64,000 nucleotides of DNA from Glebionis coronaria (GCA_025667525.1 JANFOE010000054.1:930001-994000), one strand, 5' to 3'; shown: positions 26,401 through 38,884, counted from the stretch's first letter. Made by a program: numbers and translations. Notes: generated from the letters alone by a model not told the origin.

Positions 26401-26665
26401 GAAATGGTTTATTGATTCATAATTAGGATATAACTATTTAGAATAAAATATTAAAAGTAAAAGAAGTATGAAATTTGAAAAATAAAAATTTAGACGGGTT
26501 TATATTAATTTACACGGTGCACAGTAAAACAAGAATACAATCAAACATATAAACATTATATGTTTTTAAAAAATATAATCTATAATCGTAATAACGAAAT
26601 TATTACTTAATTTATCCTTTATGTTCAAGTCTTGTGCGTGCACGGGCTAAAAAACTAGTAGGAGC
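23456..26665. other. No gene; AT-rich with small duplications
   Basis: The words caattcatgtcttagtca and aataatttgacatgcaaatc occur twice (24715-24830 and 24965-25050). A spot at 24235-24275 (ggtactcacgcgatgcg) and another at 26632-26660 (gtgcacgggctaaaaaact) resemble the two ends of a decayed element with ctagt at each edge, but the match is weak. No ORF is supported. Confidence 0.45.
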
Positions 26666-26856
26666 TTAAGTAAAAATCAATAATTAAGGCCAATGGGCAG
26701 TCTTGTCTATTTAAGAGAAATGTATGAATTTACTTCTATGTTAGAAAGAAAAGTGAACTAGTTGCTTGTTTTCTCTCCATGCTGTTACTGGCAAAATATG
26801 TTTATGTTGACATAATCGATAACATCATCTTACGAAGGTATATATAAGAGAGACTA
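26666..26856. repeat. Duplicated flank, paralogous to 58598-58865
   Basis: Shared words include aaaatcaataattaaggc, gaactagttgcttgttttc and ggcaaaatatgtt. Relative to the other copy, about 90 bp between tcttgtct and atttaagag is missing here. The two copies sit at either side of the whole transposon nest. Confidence 0.75.
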
Positions 26857-27243
26857 AGGGGGTGTTCGAATGTGCGGTTAGGAGCGGATTATCTTCGAAT
26901 CTCAGTTTGCAACTGAAATAAGCTAAAAAATTGTTTGGGTAAAAAAGGGTCAGCTAAGATTATCTGCATTTTCGAGGGACCAAAACGGAGTTTTGTAAAA
27001 GTTAGTCAGGGGTACAGTTGCAAAATGAAAATGGAGTTTTTTTTACAGAATTTCATGATGTGGGTATGAATCCAATCTTTCATAAACCTTAAAAAAATCC
27101 GATCAAAGATTTATGGGCATGAATCTCGTTTTTTTTTGTTTTTTTATTTCTGTATGGTTATTTGATTATTCATGAATAAGCAGGAAAATTGAGGCTTATT
27201 GAACTATAAGCCAAAATCGTATAAGCTCATAAGCCCAAATACA
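26857..27243. other. Transposon-like terminal sequences, unresolved
   Basis: It opens aagggggtgttcgaatgtg, a common start of plant hAT-type MITEs, and ends with ataagcccaaataca beside the next MITE. I cannot fix both ends. Confidence 0.4.
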
Positions 27244-27277
27244 GGGGTGTTTGTTTTGGCTTATACAACAGGCTTAT

Positions 27278-30063
27278 TGTGATACCCTAGAACCGAGGTC
27301 ACTAACATTACCCTAAATTACGCTAATTTTTGAATTTTTTAATAAATATTAATTGCTATATATTTTAGTATTTTGGTTGAAACCGATGTTCGATGTTATA
27401 ATTTTGACGATTGACGATTTAAGAAGGACGATGACGAATACGATTCCAATGGATGCCCAAATTTCTATAATTATTGACGTTTTATCGATAATGTAATTTT
27501 TCGAGAATTTTACTTACGGTTCGTGTTAAGTCGAGTCGGGTGAGTTTTATTGCTTTCCGGGTACATTTAAAGTATCCCAAAAGTATTTTGGAGTGTTTGG
27601 GATAATTTCCGACTCCCGTAAAATTTTCTAAAATGACTAGTGAGTCAATCCCGCAAAGTTTTAGTGTCGTTTTTGCTTAAGGCCAAAAGAAAGGTGAAAT
27701 TGCACATAGGTCCCTCCCATTTCACAAAATGGGGACAAACACACACACAACACATTTTTACAAAAAAAAAAGATCAAACCCCCTCCCTTTTCTCCTTAGG
27801 CCGACGACCAAAACCCCAAACCACCACCACACCATTTTTTTTTTAGTTTTGATCCATTCTAATCATAGACCACCTCCTAAAATCATCTAGTGAGTGTTAA
27901 TCCATGCTCATTTCACACATGCATTAACAAAAAATTCATCCAAAAATTTCAAGATTTTTCAAATTCGTTTTTGATGTTAATTGGGCATTTGCATGTTTAA
28001 TTCATGCTAAAAGGATGCTAGAACACCAAACAAATCAACCAAAATCAATTTGGTTGGTGGGTTTTGATCACCCAAACCCCACGGCTCAATGGGGGGTGTT
28101 TGGGGATCATGGTGGTTCATGTTTTGAGCTTGATTTTGTGTTTAATATCATGTTTTTAGATGTTATAGATGGGTAAATTTAATTGCATGTTTGTTTTTAG
28201 GATTTTAGTTTTATGAGGTTCATGATCAATAGGGGTTAGGGACTGAAAACATTGTTTGGTTATGATTAGGGATGCTTAAGATGATGTCTAGTGATGATAA
28301 ATGGGTTTGGAAACGAGCGTTAGTGTGATTTTGGTAAGGTTGATTTTAGGCAGAAAGTTTAAGGCATTTTCGTAAAAATTATTTTGAAAACAGGTCTTGT
28401 GGATAGGATAGAATTGTAGAGCATTTCCTTAGCTTCGATTTGATAGAAGGTAGAGCTTACGACTCCTAACGAGTCAAAAGTTACGACGTTTTGAAATTCG
28501 TGTACCGGGAGATGAAAACCGTCATAATCCGAAGTTATGCTTGGTTTTAGGTCAAATCCCGGGGACTATAAGTCTAGTTTGGTAAATGTTCAAGGGCTGA
28601 ATTTTGGTGTCAAACCTGCACATTTGAGTCTATTGTAGGACTTAGGTGTCAAATGGGTCAATGGAGTGTTTTAAACGGGTCAAATGAGTCCGACTTGGTC
28701 AAAGTACAATTTCAGTCCGAAAAACGTAGTGTTTGGAAAAGTGTTGAGTTACGGGTCGTAGAAGTAAAAATTTTTTTGTTGGGATTAAATATGTGTTTTC
28801 TACAGGTCTTATAGTATTTTTGAGAATTTTGTCAAATTTTACAAAGATGGTTAAGTATGGTAAAACAGCCCGTACTTTTGGTAAGTATCGGCGAAAATGA
28901 ATAAAAATGGATAACGTTAATAATAAGGACAAATGGTATGAAATGAGTAACGCTTGTTGTTTTGTTTTGGCGTGAGTTGTAATTGTCACAAGTGACTAGT
29001 ATTTATGTATTTTATACAGTACCATAAGGATTTAAAATGAGATTACTCATTACGCGTTATTTGGTTTGATAGGTGTTGATTTACCCGGGCATCCGTATCG
29101 TCGTCAGTGACCGTCTCTCGAACTATCGACTACTTGTTATATAAGGTGTGAATTTATAGCCTCGCTTATTATGATTTCAAACTGTTTTACCCGCGAGGGA
29201 AATGCATGCTAGTTTTTAAAATGAACATATGTCATGAATGATTGTTGGACCCGAATGTTGCCTTTGAAATTGTGTTAAGTAACTAGTTGCAAAAGTCCCT
29301 AAATTCATGAACTATTAACTATTGTTTAGTCCTAGCGTGGATTAGAAATAGCCGCTTATACAAAGTGATAGTACTATGGGGTTGACTACCCTATCCGAGA
29401 CGAGGGCTAGTACGTTGATACCCCCTGCGGACGGATAATTTGTGATAAGAGATAAGGTATAATTGCAACTGATGCCTTATTAGGGGCCTTGGTTTCATCT
29501 GAATCACGCCGGTAATTATTACGCGGGTGATTGAGTTAACGGTTTAGTGCCATGAGCTTAAACACAATTGCCAGTATCTTGAATATATAATGTTTGATCG
29601 ACAAGTCTATGAATGATCGTGAATGGTTTTTATTTCACATATGTTCAAAATGAATTGTAAAACCTATGAATTCCACTCAACGTTTTCGTTGACCAAATTT
29701 AGCATGTGTTTCAGGTAACCGCTGAAGTGTAGGATGGAGCGTGCATTGGATGGATGTTGTGTGTATGGCTTGGAGTCTGCTTGTTTTTCCTCCCGTTACT
29801 ACTTAAACATTTTTAACTTTAATGTCATGTTGTTGTGAAAACTGTAACTTTTGGGTTGAGATTCATGGGGACCGAAAACGCAAAACTCTGTTGTATCAAT
29901 TGGGGTTGAAAAAACCGTAGACATGTATATTTTAACAATTTTTAATTTAAGTTTTAAATTGACGTCTCTTTGGAGTCGTTCGATATATCTTGTGTGCGAT
30001 GATAACTGCCTAGCACCCAAATGTTGTAGTTCCGCTGCGCATAGCACTTGGTGGGGTGTTAGA
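27278..30063 (+). repeat. 5' LTR of the gypsy element
   Basis: It starts TGTGATACCCTAG and ends GGGGTGTTAGA. It acts as promoter and terminator for the element. It is long for a plant gypsy LTR but usual for Tekay/Del. Confidence 0.92.
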
Positions 30064-30066
30064 GAT

Positions 30067-30080
30067 TGGTAATCAGAGCC
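30067..30080 (+). promoter_or_regulatory. Primer-binding site
   Basis: tggtaatcagagcc, three bases after the LTR end. It differs from the common methionine-tRNA site by one extra a. Confidence 0.75.
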
Positions 30081-30456
30081 ATGAGTTATAGAGAACTAGG
30101 TCGTTTTGAAAATCCTAAACTATAACTTTTGGTGTCGTAAGAAATTGTCCAAGCACACACAACTATCCTGCATGGCTCCGGTAAGGTTTATTTTTGTATT
30201 CATAGCATTTGACGTATACTTTTGAGTTGAAGTATATATGTGGGTAATTATTACGTAAGTATGGAAATTACTATATGTAGACGTTGAAATTATACGTGGA
30301 ATATCCGACACCGTAATTTTTGTATTAATCATGCATGAGCATCATATTATTGCATTTTGGGCATATGTACCACCTTTGCATTGCATTTGCATGCATGTAT
30401 TTATAAATATGTATAGTTATCTTACGTACCCTCCGAAATTCTCTGTTATTGCAGGA
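30081..30456 (+). other. Leader with a possible intron (30181-30454)
   Basis: ccg|gtaagg at 30181 and ttattgcag ending 30454 form a plausible intron of 274 bp just before the extra ORF start. A second acceptor-like tctttgcag ends at about 31839, just before gag. Splicing is inferred only from these words. Confidence 0.4.
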
Positions 30457-31500
30457 ATGGCCGAGGTACCGCCTAATGGTAATGGAAACGATTACGTCGT
30501 GGGTCACGAAGGGGGACCGTTTCCTCCGAACCTGCTGGATAATGACAATGGATGGATCGCTCCAGAAGAAGAAATAGGGCCGGAAAATGACAATGATGAA
30601 AGTGAGGTGGACAACTTTAGTATCAGTAGTGATGAGAGTGAGGATTCTAAGGAAGAGCCCGAGGAACTGATGGATGATGGCATTCCCGAGAATGCTGTAG
30701 GTCAGACCGAACCTGATTTGTTTCAATCTCCGAATTTGCCAAAGGGTTATGAAGTACCTCCGACCGATCGATATGAGCAGCAACCCTTTAGTCGCCCGAT
30801 GGACAATTGTAAGGACTATTTGAGGACAGTGCCAGGATTTGTTCGAGTAAGTAATGGGAGTGGTGCAGAGTCCAGCAATTTATCAAAATCACAATCTATT
30901 CATGAGAATATCGCAAGGGTCTACTTTCCGAGACCAAGACACTACTGGGATCCCGAGGGTCGTTTGAGGAGGATGGATAGGTTGATGTATGAGCGGTTTG
31001 TGGTTGAGACCAGGGTAATTAAGAGGTTTGATAAGAATGAAAGGGCACACCAAGGACTGTTGGAAAGGACTTCAAGAATTGAGTATGATGGAAATACAAA
31101 CAAAAGTGATATCAATAGTCTAAGATCGATGATCACGAACTTGAGCGCCAGTCTTGACCGTGTTAGGGAAGATCAAGTGAGATTGTCTAGGACGCAGAGT
31201 TGGGAGCATCGAGTGAGAGCATCATTGCCCCCAGATTGGAGAATTGTGGACGATTTGGAAATGGAAGCTAATGACTTCATGATCTAGCCACCTGCCAGAG
31301 GTGCTTGTATCACTGTGGGAAATCATGTAGCGGTTGAGTGTGGGTCTACGTCAGGGACGAAAAAGGAGACTGAATGTGGGCCGAACGACAAAGGAAAGAG
31401 AAAAATGGATGATGTGGACGAGGATGATAGCGATGAGGAACCCGAGGAAGATGATGACGAACCGCCATCCAAGAGGCCGTGTGGATCACCACATGCCTAG
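30457..31500 (+). pseudogene. Extra ORF upstream of gag, one in-frame TAG
   Basis: The ORF starts at ATG 30457 (MAEVPP), directly after an acceptor-like ttgcag. It is open for 276 codons to TAG 31285-31287 and then open in the same frame to TAG 31498-31500. The first part is strongly acidic (residues about 40-80). A middle block of Arg/Lys/Glu-rich helical sequence covers about residues 150-260, with the word ERTSRIEYDGNTN. The last part has an acidic run followed by a basic PSKRP word that could be a nuclear signal. No enzyme motif is visible. Some chromovirus elements have such an extra ORF; its function is not known to me. The frame keeps protein-like composition after the TAG, so the stop is probably a recent mutation. 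Confidence 0.7.
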
Positions 31501-31860
31501 TTGCTTGTCTTGTATTTTATCTTTGATCGTTGTAATAGAACTGTTTTAGACTTTTGTATGATGGCATTATGACGAAAAACTTGAGGACTTAAGTTTTATG
31601 GTGAATGATTGTAGTGGCAATACTTATCACAATTTTGGTTGATTATCAATACAATCCATGTTTACCTTTCATGATCTGTGATATGTCTTAAATTTGATCT
31701 TTTGTGATGTGAATTGATGAATATTAGTAACTCTGTAGTGATGTGTCGTTGTATTTATATTATGTCTTGAAAGAGAAATCCATCTTAATCTTGATATGTA
31801 TACTTACATTGTTTTTCTATTTTCCCTGTCTTTGCAGAAAGGTATATTTGATAACGCACC
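31501..31860 (+). other. Spacer between extra ORF and gag
   Basis: Non-coding, T-rich, ending in a pyrimidine-rich acceptor-like ctgtctttgcag just upstream of the gag ATG. It may be intronic in a gag-pol mRNA. Confidence 0.5.
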
Positions 31861-32865
31861 ATGCCTCCAAAACTAACCGCAACCCGTGTGAACACGATGA
31901 TTCAGGAAGCCATTGCGAATGCGCTAGAAGCAGACCGAGCAGGAAGGAATCCAGACCAGGGCAGAAATGCGGGGAGACAGCAAGCCCCAAGAGAATGTAC
32001 TTACTCTAGTTTCATAAAATGTGGTCCCACGCAATTTCGTGGAACTGGTGGAGCTCTAGAACTCAGGAGATGGTTAGAAAAGGTTGAAAGTACTTTCGAG
32101 ATTAGTGGTTGTTCAGAAGCGAACAAGGTCAAGTTTGCGGCTGCTACATTTCTTGACGATGCATTGAGTTGGTGGAACACCCAAGTAGCCAATGTTGGAT
32201 TGGCAGTAGCGAATGCAAGAACATGGACTGCAACTAAAGCTCTTTTGACCAAGAAGTTCTGTCCGGAAGAGGAGTTAGGCCAATTGGAAGATGAGTTGAG
32301 GCACCTGACTTTGAAAAACAATGATATCACTGCTTACACCAGGAGGTTTAATGAACTAAGCCTTTTGTGTCCAGACACTTTTGCCGATGATACCAAGAAG
32401 ATGAAACAGTACATCAAAGGTCTATCCAGTAATATCAAGGGTGAGACGACTTCGTCTAAACCTGGGTCGTTTGATGAAGCGGTCCAGATGGCTCACGCGT
32501 TGATGGATGTCAAACTCCAAGACAAGAAGAACTTCATTGCTGAAGGAAATAAGAGGAAGTGGGAAGCGGCACAGAGCAACCAATCCCAGGGTCAAAGCCG
32601 AGGTAGAAACCGAAACAACAAAGGTCAGAACCGCAGTCAGCAGTTTAACCAGCGAAGGAATGAAGGGATGAGAGCTGTGACAAACCCCAGAGGAGCGAAG
32701 GTGAATCCCCACTGTGGTAGATGCAACTTGTATCACGTAGGGCATTGCCCGCCTGCGTGCGGCAAATGTGGAAAAGCGGGTCACAGGATGTCTGATTGCC
32801 GAACGAAAGGGGTAGCCACTGGGGCGAATGCTACAAGAGTGAGGGGTTGTTTTGGATGTGGATAG
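31861..32865 (+). pseudogene. gag (capsid/nucleocapsid), ends at in-frame TAG
   Basis: ATG 31861 opens 334 codons. A retrotransposon Gag domain spans about residues 60-190 (WLEKVESTFE, ALSWWNTQV, YTRRFNELS), forming the capsid of the cytoplasmic particle. A basic Gln/Arg/Asn-rich stretch follows (235-270), then a Cys/His cluster at 285-300 and a canonical CCHC zinc knuckle at 300-313 (CGKCGKAGHRMSDC). TAG 32863-32865 falls inside a further knuckle: two of its Cys precede the stop, and a His and Cys follow it in the same frame. In related elements gag and pol are one continuous frame, so this stop separates them. Confidence 0.88.
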
Positions 32866-34710
32866 AGAAGCCATATGCAAGGGATTTGCCCGAAGGCAGG
32901 AAACAAGCAAGGAGGTAACAATGCTGCTGCCGTGTATCAAGTAGGGACGGCTGATAACCCACAGGGTCCTAACGTGGTTACCGGTACGTTTTTGCTAGAC
33001 GCTTGTTATGCTAGTGTTTTGTTTGATTCTGGATCCGACAAGAGTTTTGTAGATGTTAAGTTTAGTCGTCATATCGATAGAAAACCGGTGTTGTTAGCGA
33101 CTAGTTATAACGTTGAGTTAGCCGATGGGAAAATTGTTAGCACGAATTCTATACTGAAGGGGTGTACCCTGAAGTTAGGAAATTACGCTTTTAGAATCGA
33201 CTTGATGCCTATAGAGCTAGGATCGTTTGACGTGATTGTGGGAATGGATTGGCTGATGGCGCACAATGCTATGATCGTCTGTGGTGAGAGATTAGTTCAG
33301 ATCCCGTTGAGGAATAAAGTCTTGACTGTGAAAGGAGACGAATGCACTTCTCGTTTGAAAGTGATTTCTTGTTTGAAAATGATGAAGTATGTAGAATGTG
33401 GATGCGATGTGTTTTTGGCACAAGTTTCGAGTGATGCTGATTTAGAGGCGAGGATTGAAGAGGTACCTGTTATCTGCGAATATCCGGAAGTTTTTCCAGA
33501 CGAGCTGCCAGGTTTACCACCCACCCGTGAGGTCGAGTTTCGAATCGATTTGGTGCCAGGAGCTGCGCCGGTTGCGCGTGCACCCTATCGATTAGCACCA
33601 TCCGAGTTAAAGGAGTTATCGGATCAACTGAAGGAGTTGATGGATAAAGGATTTATTAGACCGAGCTCATCACCATGGGGAGCGCCAGTGTTGTTTGTGA
33701 AGAAGAAAGATGGTTCATTTCGGATGTGTATTGACTATAGAGAACTCAACAAGTTGACGGTTAAGAATCGGTATCCATTGCCGAGGATTGATGATTTGTT
33801 TGATCAATTGCAAGGTTCCAGTGTATACTCAAAGATCGATTTAAGATCAGGGTATCATCAACTACGTGTAAGAGAGGAGGATATCCCTGTAACTGCCTTT
33901 CGTACGCGGTATGGACACTTTGAATTTCGAGTGATGCCGTTTGGGTTGACAAACGTGCCTGCTGTATTCATGGACCTTATGAATTGCGTGTGCAAGCCGT
34001 ATCTAGATAAGTTTGTTATTGTTTTTATCGATGATATTCTTATTTACTCTAAGAGTAAGGAGGAGCACGAGAAACACCTGAGAAAGATTTTGGATCTGCT
34101 GAAGAAAGAGAAGTTGTATGCGAAGTTCTCGAAGTGTGAGTTTTGGTTAGAATCCGTGCAATTCCTTGGTCACGTGATTGATAGCAAAGGAGTTCGCGTG
34201 GATCCTGCCAAGGTCGAAGCGATCAGGGAATGGTCGGCACCGACAACGCCGACTGAAGTTCGACAATTCCTTGGTTTAGCTGGGTATTATCGGAGGTTCA
34301 TTAGAGGATTTTCGTTCATTGCAAAACCATTAACAAAGCTTACCGAAAAGAATAGGGTGTATGAATGGGGAGATGAGGAAGAATTCGCTTTCAAAACGCT
34401 CAAGGACAAGTTATGTTCCGCACCGATATTGTCATTGCCTGAAGGAACCGAAGACTTTGTAGTGTATTGTGACGCATCTCGTAAAGTTTATGGAGCGGTG
34501 TTGATGCAGCGTGAAAAGGTGATAGCTTACGCGTCGAGGCAACTAAGGAAGAATGAGGAGAACTACACGACGCACGATTTGGAATTAGGAGCTGTAGTTT
34601 TTGCGTTGAAGTTGTGGAGACATTATTTGTATGGGACGAAGTGTGTTGTATTCACTGACCACAAGAGTTTGCAACACATTTTAGATCAAAAGGAGTTGAA
34701 CATGCGATAG
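32866..34710 (+). pseudogene. pol part 1: protease, reverse transcriptase, RNase H
   Basis: It continues the gag frame after the TAG. Counting from Met 32875: the aspartic protease active site DSG is at 51-53, followed by IVGMDWL at 121-127. Reverse transcriptase covers about 240-425 with the catalytic FIDD at 384-387. RNase H begins near 525 with its first catalytic Asp in YCDAS (533), then E in HDLELG and D in FTDHKS. TAG 34708-34710 cuts the RNase H. The related word NMR(Q)RRW in plant chromoviruses has glutamine at the stop position (from memory). These enzymes copy the element RNA into DNA inside the particle. Confidence 0.9.
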
Positions 34711-36318
34711 AGACGATGGGTAGAATTACTGAGTGACTATGACTGTGAAATTCGCTACCATCCTGGCAAGGCGAATGTTGTAGCAGATGCACTTAGTAGG
34801 AAGGAACGGGAGAAACCTTTGAGAGTCAGAGCTTTGGTGATGACTGAGAGCGTTGATTTAACCGAAACTATACTGAAGGCTCAAGAGAGGGGATTAATGA
34901 AAGGGAATGTTGATGCTGAGAACTTGGGAAGAATATTGAAACCTCTTTTTGTGATTAGGTCAGACGGATTGAGGTATTTCGAGAATCGGATTTGGTTACC
35001 ATTGTGTTCATCTGAGGAAGGAAAGCCTGGAGTACGAGATTTGGTTATGAACGAGTCTCATAAGTCGAAGTATTCGATACATCCTGGATCGGACAAAATG
35101 TATCACGACCTAAAGAAAGTTTATTCGTGGCCGAATATGAAGGCGGATGTTGCTCGTTATGTTAGTAAGTGTTTGACTTGTGCGAAAGTTAAAGCAGAAC
35201 ATAAGAAACCGTCTGGGTTGTTGGTACAACCAGAGATCCCAGAATGGAAATGGGAGAAAATCGCTATGGATTTCGTGACAGGTTTACCTAGAACTCCTAG
35301 TGGATGTGATATGATATGGGTAATAGTGGATAGGTTGACGAAATCTGCTCATTTCTTACCTATGAAGAAGACGGACAGTATGGAAAAGCTGGCCAGTGTG
35401 TACGTGAAGGAGATCGTCTGCAGACATGGAGTGCCGTTATCGATCATTTCAGATCGCGATAGTAGATTCACATCGGAATTTTGGAAATCGCTTCAATGTG
35501 CGATGGGCACTGAATTGAATTTAAGTACGGCTTATCACCCGGAGACTGACGGCCAGAGTGAACGAACTATTCAGACGATGGAGGACATGCTCCGAGCGTG
35601 CGTGATTGATTTTGGAGGAAGTTGGGAACTCCACTTGCCTCTAGTGGAGTTTTCGTATAATAATAGTTACCATGCAAGTATCAAGGCAGCACCGTTCGAA
35701 GCATTGTATGGAAGAAAGTGTAGACCGCCTGTGTGTTGGAGTGAAGTAGGGGAAAGTCAATTGACTGGACCCGAATTAGTTTTAGAGACGACCGAGAAGA
35801 TTGTGCAAATCAAGAACCGACTACTTGCTACGAGAAGCCGACAGAAGAGTTATGCCGATAACAGAAGGAAACCGTTGGAATTTGAAGTCGGAGATATGGT
35901 TATGCTTAATGTATCGCCATGGAAGGGTGTAATTCGTTTTGGGAAGAAAGGAAAGTTGAGTCCGAGGTATATTGGACCATTTAAGATCGTTAAACGAATT
36001 GGACCAGTGGCGTACAAGTTAGAATTGCCGAGCGAGCTTAGTGCTATTCACGACACGTTTCACGTATCGAACTTGAAGAAGAGTTTGGCGGATAAGGAAT
36101 TGGTGATTCCTTTGGACGAGCTTCAACTGGACGACAAAATGCATTTTATGGAAGAACCCGTGGAAATTATGGACCGAGAGGTCAAGAGGCTAAAGCGTAG
36201 TAGAATTCCCATTGTGAAGGTTCGATGGAATTCTAGGCGTGGACCGGAATACACTTGGGAACGTGAGGACTTTTTCAAGGAAAGGTATCCTCATCTGTTT
36301 CAGCGGCACGAAATGTGA
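34711..36318 (+). pseudogene. pol part 2: RNase H end, integrase, chromodomain-like tail
   Basis: It is open from directly after the TAG to TGA 36316-36318, in the same frame; 34819 is only the next Met. Counting from that Met: the integrase zinc-binding HHCC region is near 81-121 (IHPG, then CLTC at 118-121). The catalytic D, D and E are at 151 (MDFVTG), 212 (SDRDSRF) and 248 (GQSERT), with the classical 35-residue spacing. The C-terminal GPF-type word [12 protein letters not shown] follows. A chromodomain-like tail covers about 443-494 ([17 protein letters not shown]), which in chromoviruses steers integration to marked heterochromatin. Confidence 0.9.
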
Positions 36319-36356
36319 GTATAAGAAGAGGCGAGCGCCGGGACGTCGCTCTCTTT

Positions 36357-36369
36357 AAGGAGGGGTGGA
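36357..36369 (+). promoter_or_regulatory. Polypurine tract of the gypsy element
   Basis: aaggaggggtgga lies directly before the 3' LTR. It would prime plus-strand DNA synthesis. Confidence 0.85.
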
Positions 36370-38053
36370 TGTGATACCCTAGAACCGAGGTCACTAACAT
36401 TACCCTAAATTACGCTAATTTTTGAATTTTTTAATAAATATTAATTGCTATATATTTTAGTATTTTGGTTGAAACCGATGTTCGAGGTTATAATTTTGAC
36501 GATTGACGATTTAAGAAGGACGATGACGAATACGGTTCCAATGGATGCCCAAATTTCTATAATTATTGACGTTTTATCGATAATGTAATTTTTCGAGAAT
36601 TTTACTTACGGTTCGTGTTAAGTCGAGTCGGGTGAGTTTTATTGCTTTCCGGGTACATTTAAAGTATCCCAAAAGTATTTTGGAGTGTTTGGGATAATTT
36701 CCGACTCCCGTAAAATTTTCTAAAATGACTAGTGAGTCACCGCAAAGTTTTGGTGTCGTTTTTACTTAAGGCCAAAAGAAAGGTGAAATTGCACATAGGT
36801 CCCCCCCATTTCACAAAATGGGGACAAACACACACACACAACACATTTTTACAAAAAAAAAAGATCAAACCCCCTCCCTTTTCTCCTTAGGCCGACGGCC
36901 AAAACCCCAAACCACCACCACACCATTTTGTTTTGAGTTTTGATCCATTCTAATCATAGACCACCTCCTAAAATCATCTAGTGAGTGTTAATCCATGCTC
37001 ATTTCACACATGCATTAACAAAAAATTCATCCAAAAATTTCAAGATTTTTCAAATTCGTTTTTGATGTTAATTGGGCATTTGCATGTTTAATTCATGCTA
37101 AAAGGATGCTAGAACACCAAACAAATCAACCAAAATCAATTTGGTTGGTGGGTTTTGATCACCCAAACCCCACGGCTCAATGGGGGGTGTTTGGGGATCA
37201 TGGTGGTTCATGTTTTGAGCTTGACTTTGTGTTTAATATCATGTTTTTAGATGTTGTAGATGGGTAAATTTAATTGCATGTTTGTTTTTAGGATTTTAGT
37301 TTTATGAGGTTGATGATCAATAGGGGTTAGGGACTGAAAACATTGTTTGGTTATGATTAGGGATGCTTAAGATGATGTCTAGTGATGATAAATGGGATTG
37401 GAAACGAGCGTTAGTGTGATTTTGGTAAGGTTGATTTTAGGCAGAAAGTTTAAGGCATTTTCGTAAAAATTATTTTGAAAACAGGTCTTGTGGATAGGAT
37501 ATAATTGTAGAGCATTTCCTTAGCTTCGATTTGATATAAGGTAGAGCTTATGACTCCTAACGAGTCAAAAGTTACGACGTTTTGAAATTCGTGTACCGGG
37601 AGATGAAAACCGTCATAATCCGAAGTTATGCTTGGTTTTAGGTCAAATCCCGGGGACTATAAGTCTAGTTTGGTAAATGGTCAAGGGCTGAATTTTGGTG
37701 TCAAACCTGCACATTTGAGTCTATTGTAGGACTTAGGTGTCAAATGGGTCAATGGAGTGTTTTAAACGGGTCAAATGAGTCCGACTTGGTCAAAGTACAA
37801 TTTCAGTCCGAAAAACGTAGTGTTTGGAAAAGTGTTGAGTTACGGGTCGTAGAAGTAAAAACTTTTGTTGGGATTAAATATGTGTTTTCTACAGGTCTTA
37901 TAGTATTTTTGAGAATTTTGTCAAATTTTACAAAGATGGTTAAGTATGGTAAAACAGCCCGTACTTTTGGTAAGTATCGGCGAAAATGAATAAAAATGGA
38001 TAACGTTAATAATAAGGAAAAATGGTATGAAATGAGTAACGCTTGTTGTTTTG

Positions 38054-38374
38054 TGTTGGAAATACGTTTTACGTATTTATGAAGGATCGGTCGCTCCAAC
38101 GATAATTATGTAATGGGCTCGTGGTCCACTTTGTAATTGTATAGTCCATATAGCCCACATGTAGGGTGGGCTATATATATACCCCTCCTAGCATGTTAGG
38201 AGGGGTTGGTGATTCATTCATTTAACACTTTTCATTAATCTAATCACTTTCTCTCTCTACTTTTCTTCCCTCTCCTTTCTCTCTCTACACTTCATCTTCC
38301 TCCTTCCCCATTTCCACCATTAATCAATAGATCAATTCCTTAATTACCAAATCCTTAGAAATCGTAGACCTTCA
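38054..38374 (+). repeat. 5' LTR of the copia-like element with structured promoter
   Basis: It starts TGTTGGAAATACG and ends GACCTTCA. A hairpin aatacg-tttta-cgtatt opens it. The TATA-like ctatatatat (38171-38180) overlaps a 10-bp stem, atatagccca (38148-38157) with tgggctatat (38167-38176). It is followed by a 9-bp stem, cccctccta (38182-38190) with taggagggg (38197-38205), about where RNA would begin. A CT-rich leader follows. Confidence 0.85.
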
Positions 38375-38376
38375 AT

Positions 38377-38390
38377 TGGTATCAAGAGCC
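38377..38390 (+). promoter_or_regulatory. Primer-binding site of the copia-like element
   Basis: tggtatcaagagcc, two bases after the 5' LTR; a methionine-tRNA type site with one extra base. Confidence 0.8.
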
Positions 38391-38394
38391 ATGG

Positions 38395-38780
38395 TTGAAT
38401 CTTAGGATTTGCATTTTTTTATCTTTTGATTTGGTGGTAAAAATTCTTTCTTTTCTAATTTTCTATCCATCTTTTCATCATTCGATCAATTTTTTATCAA
38501 TTTTTTATATATTTTATCAATTTTTATTTTTTATTATCAGTTTTATTTTTTTCGTGTTTTTTTTACAATCAGTTTTTCATTATCAGTTTTTTTTTTATTA
38601 TCAGTTTTATCAATTTTTAAATCATCTAGTTTTATTAAAAAAAATTTTAAAAATAATCAAGTTTTTTAATTATTTTTGTTATCAGTCATTTTTAATCATT
38701 TTTTTTAATCAGTCATTTTAATGAGTCATTTTTTAGTCAGTTTTTTCTTCATCTTCAAATCTGTCCAAAGTCTCAGGTTT
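38395..38780 (+). repeat. T-rich leader with degenerate atcag/ttttt repeats
   Basis: Low-complexity run of words such as tcaattttt and tatcagtttt. An open frame here is a by-product of composition. Confidence 0.7.
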
Positions 38781-38884
38781 TTGGTCCATTCAGTCCAATA
38801 GTCCATATCCCATCAATCTGTCCAACATCCGTCTCTGTTTTATCCAATCTTAGTCAAAAGTCTTGTATCTGTTCAATCAAGCTA

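Noticed and set aside
24235..26660. A 2.4-kb element bounded by ctagt words
   Set aside because: The supposed terminal repeats match over only a few bases and no target duplication is seen.
31285..34710. Regulated amber readthrough of the gypsy frame
   Set aside because: Three separate TAGs, one at a known glutamine, are explained more simply by C-to-T change at methylated CAG.
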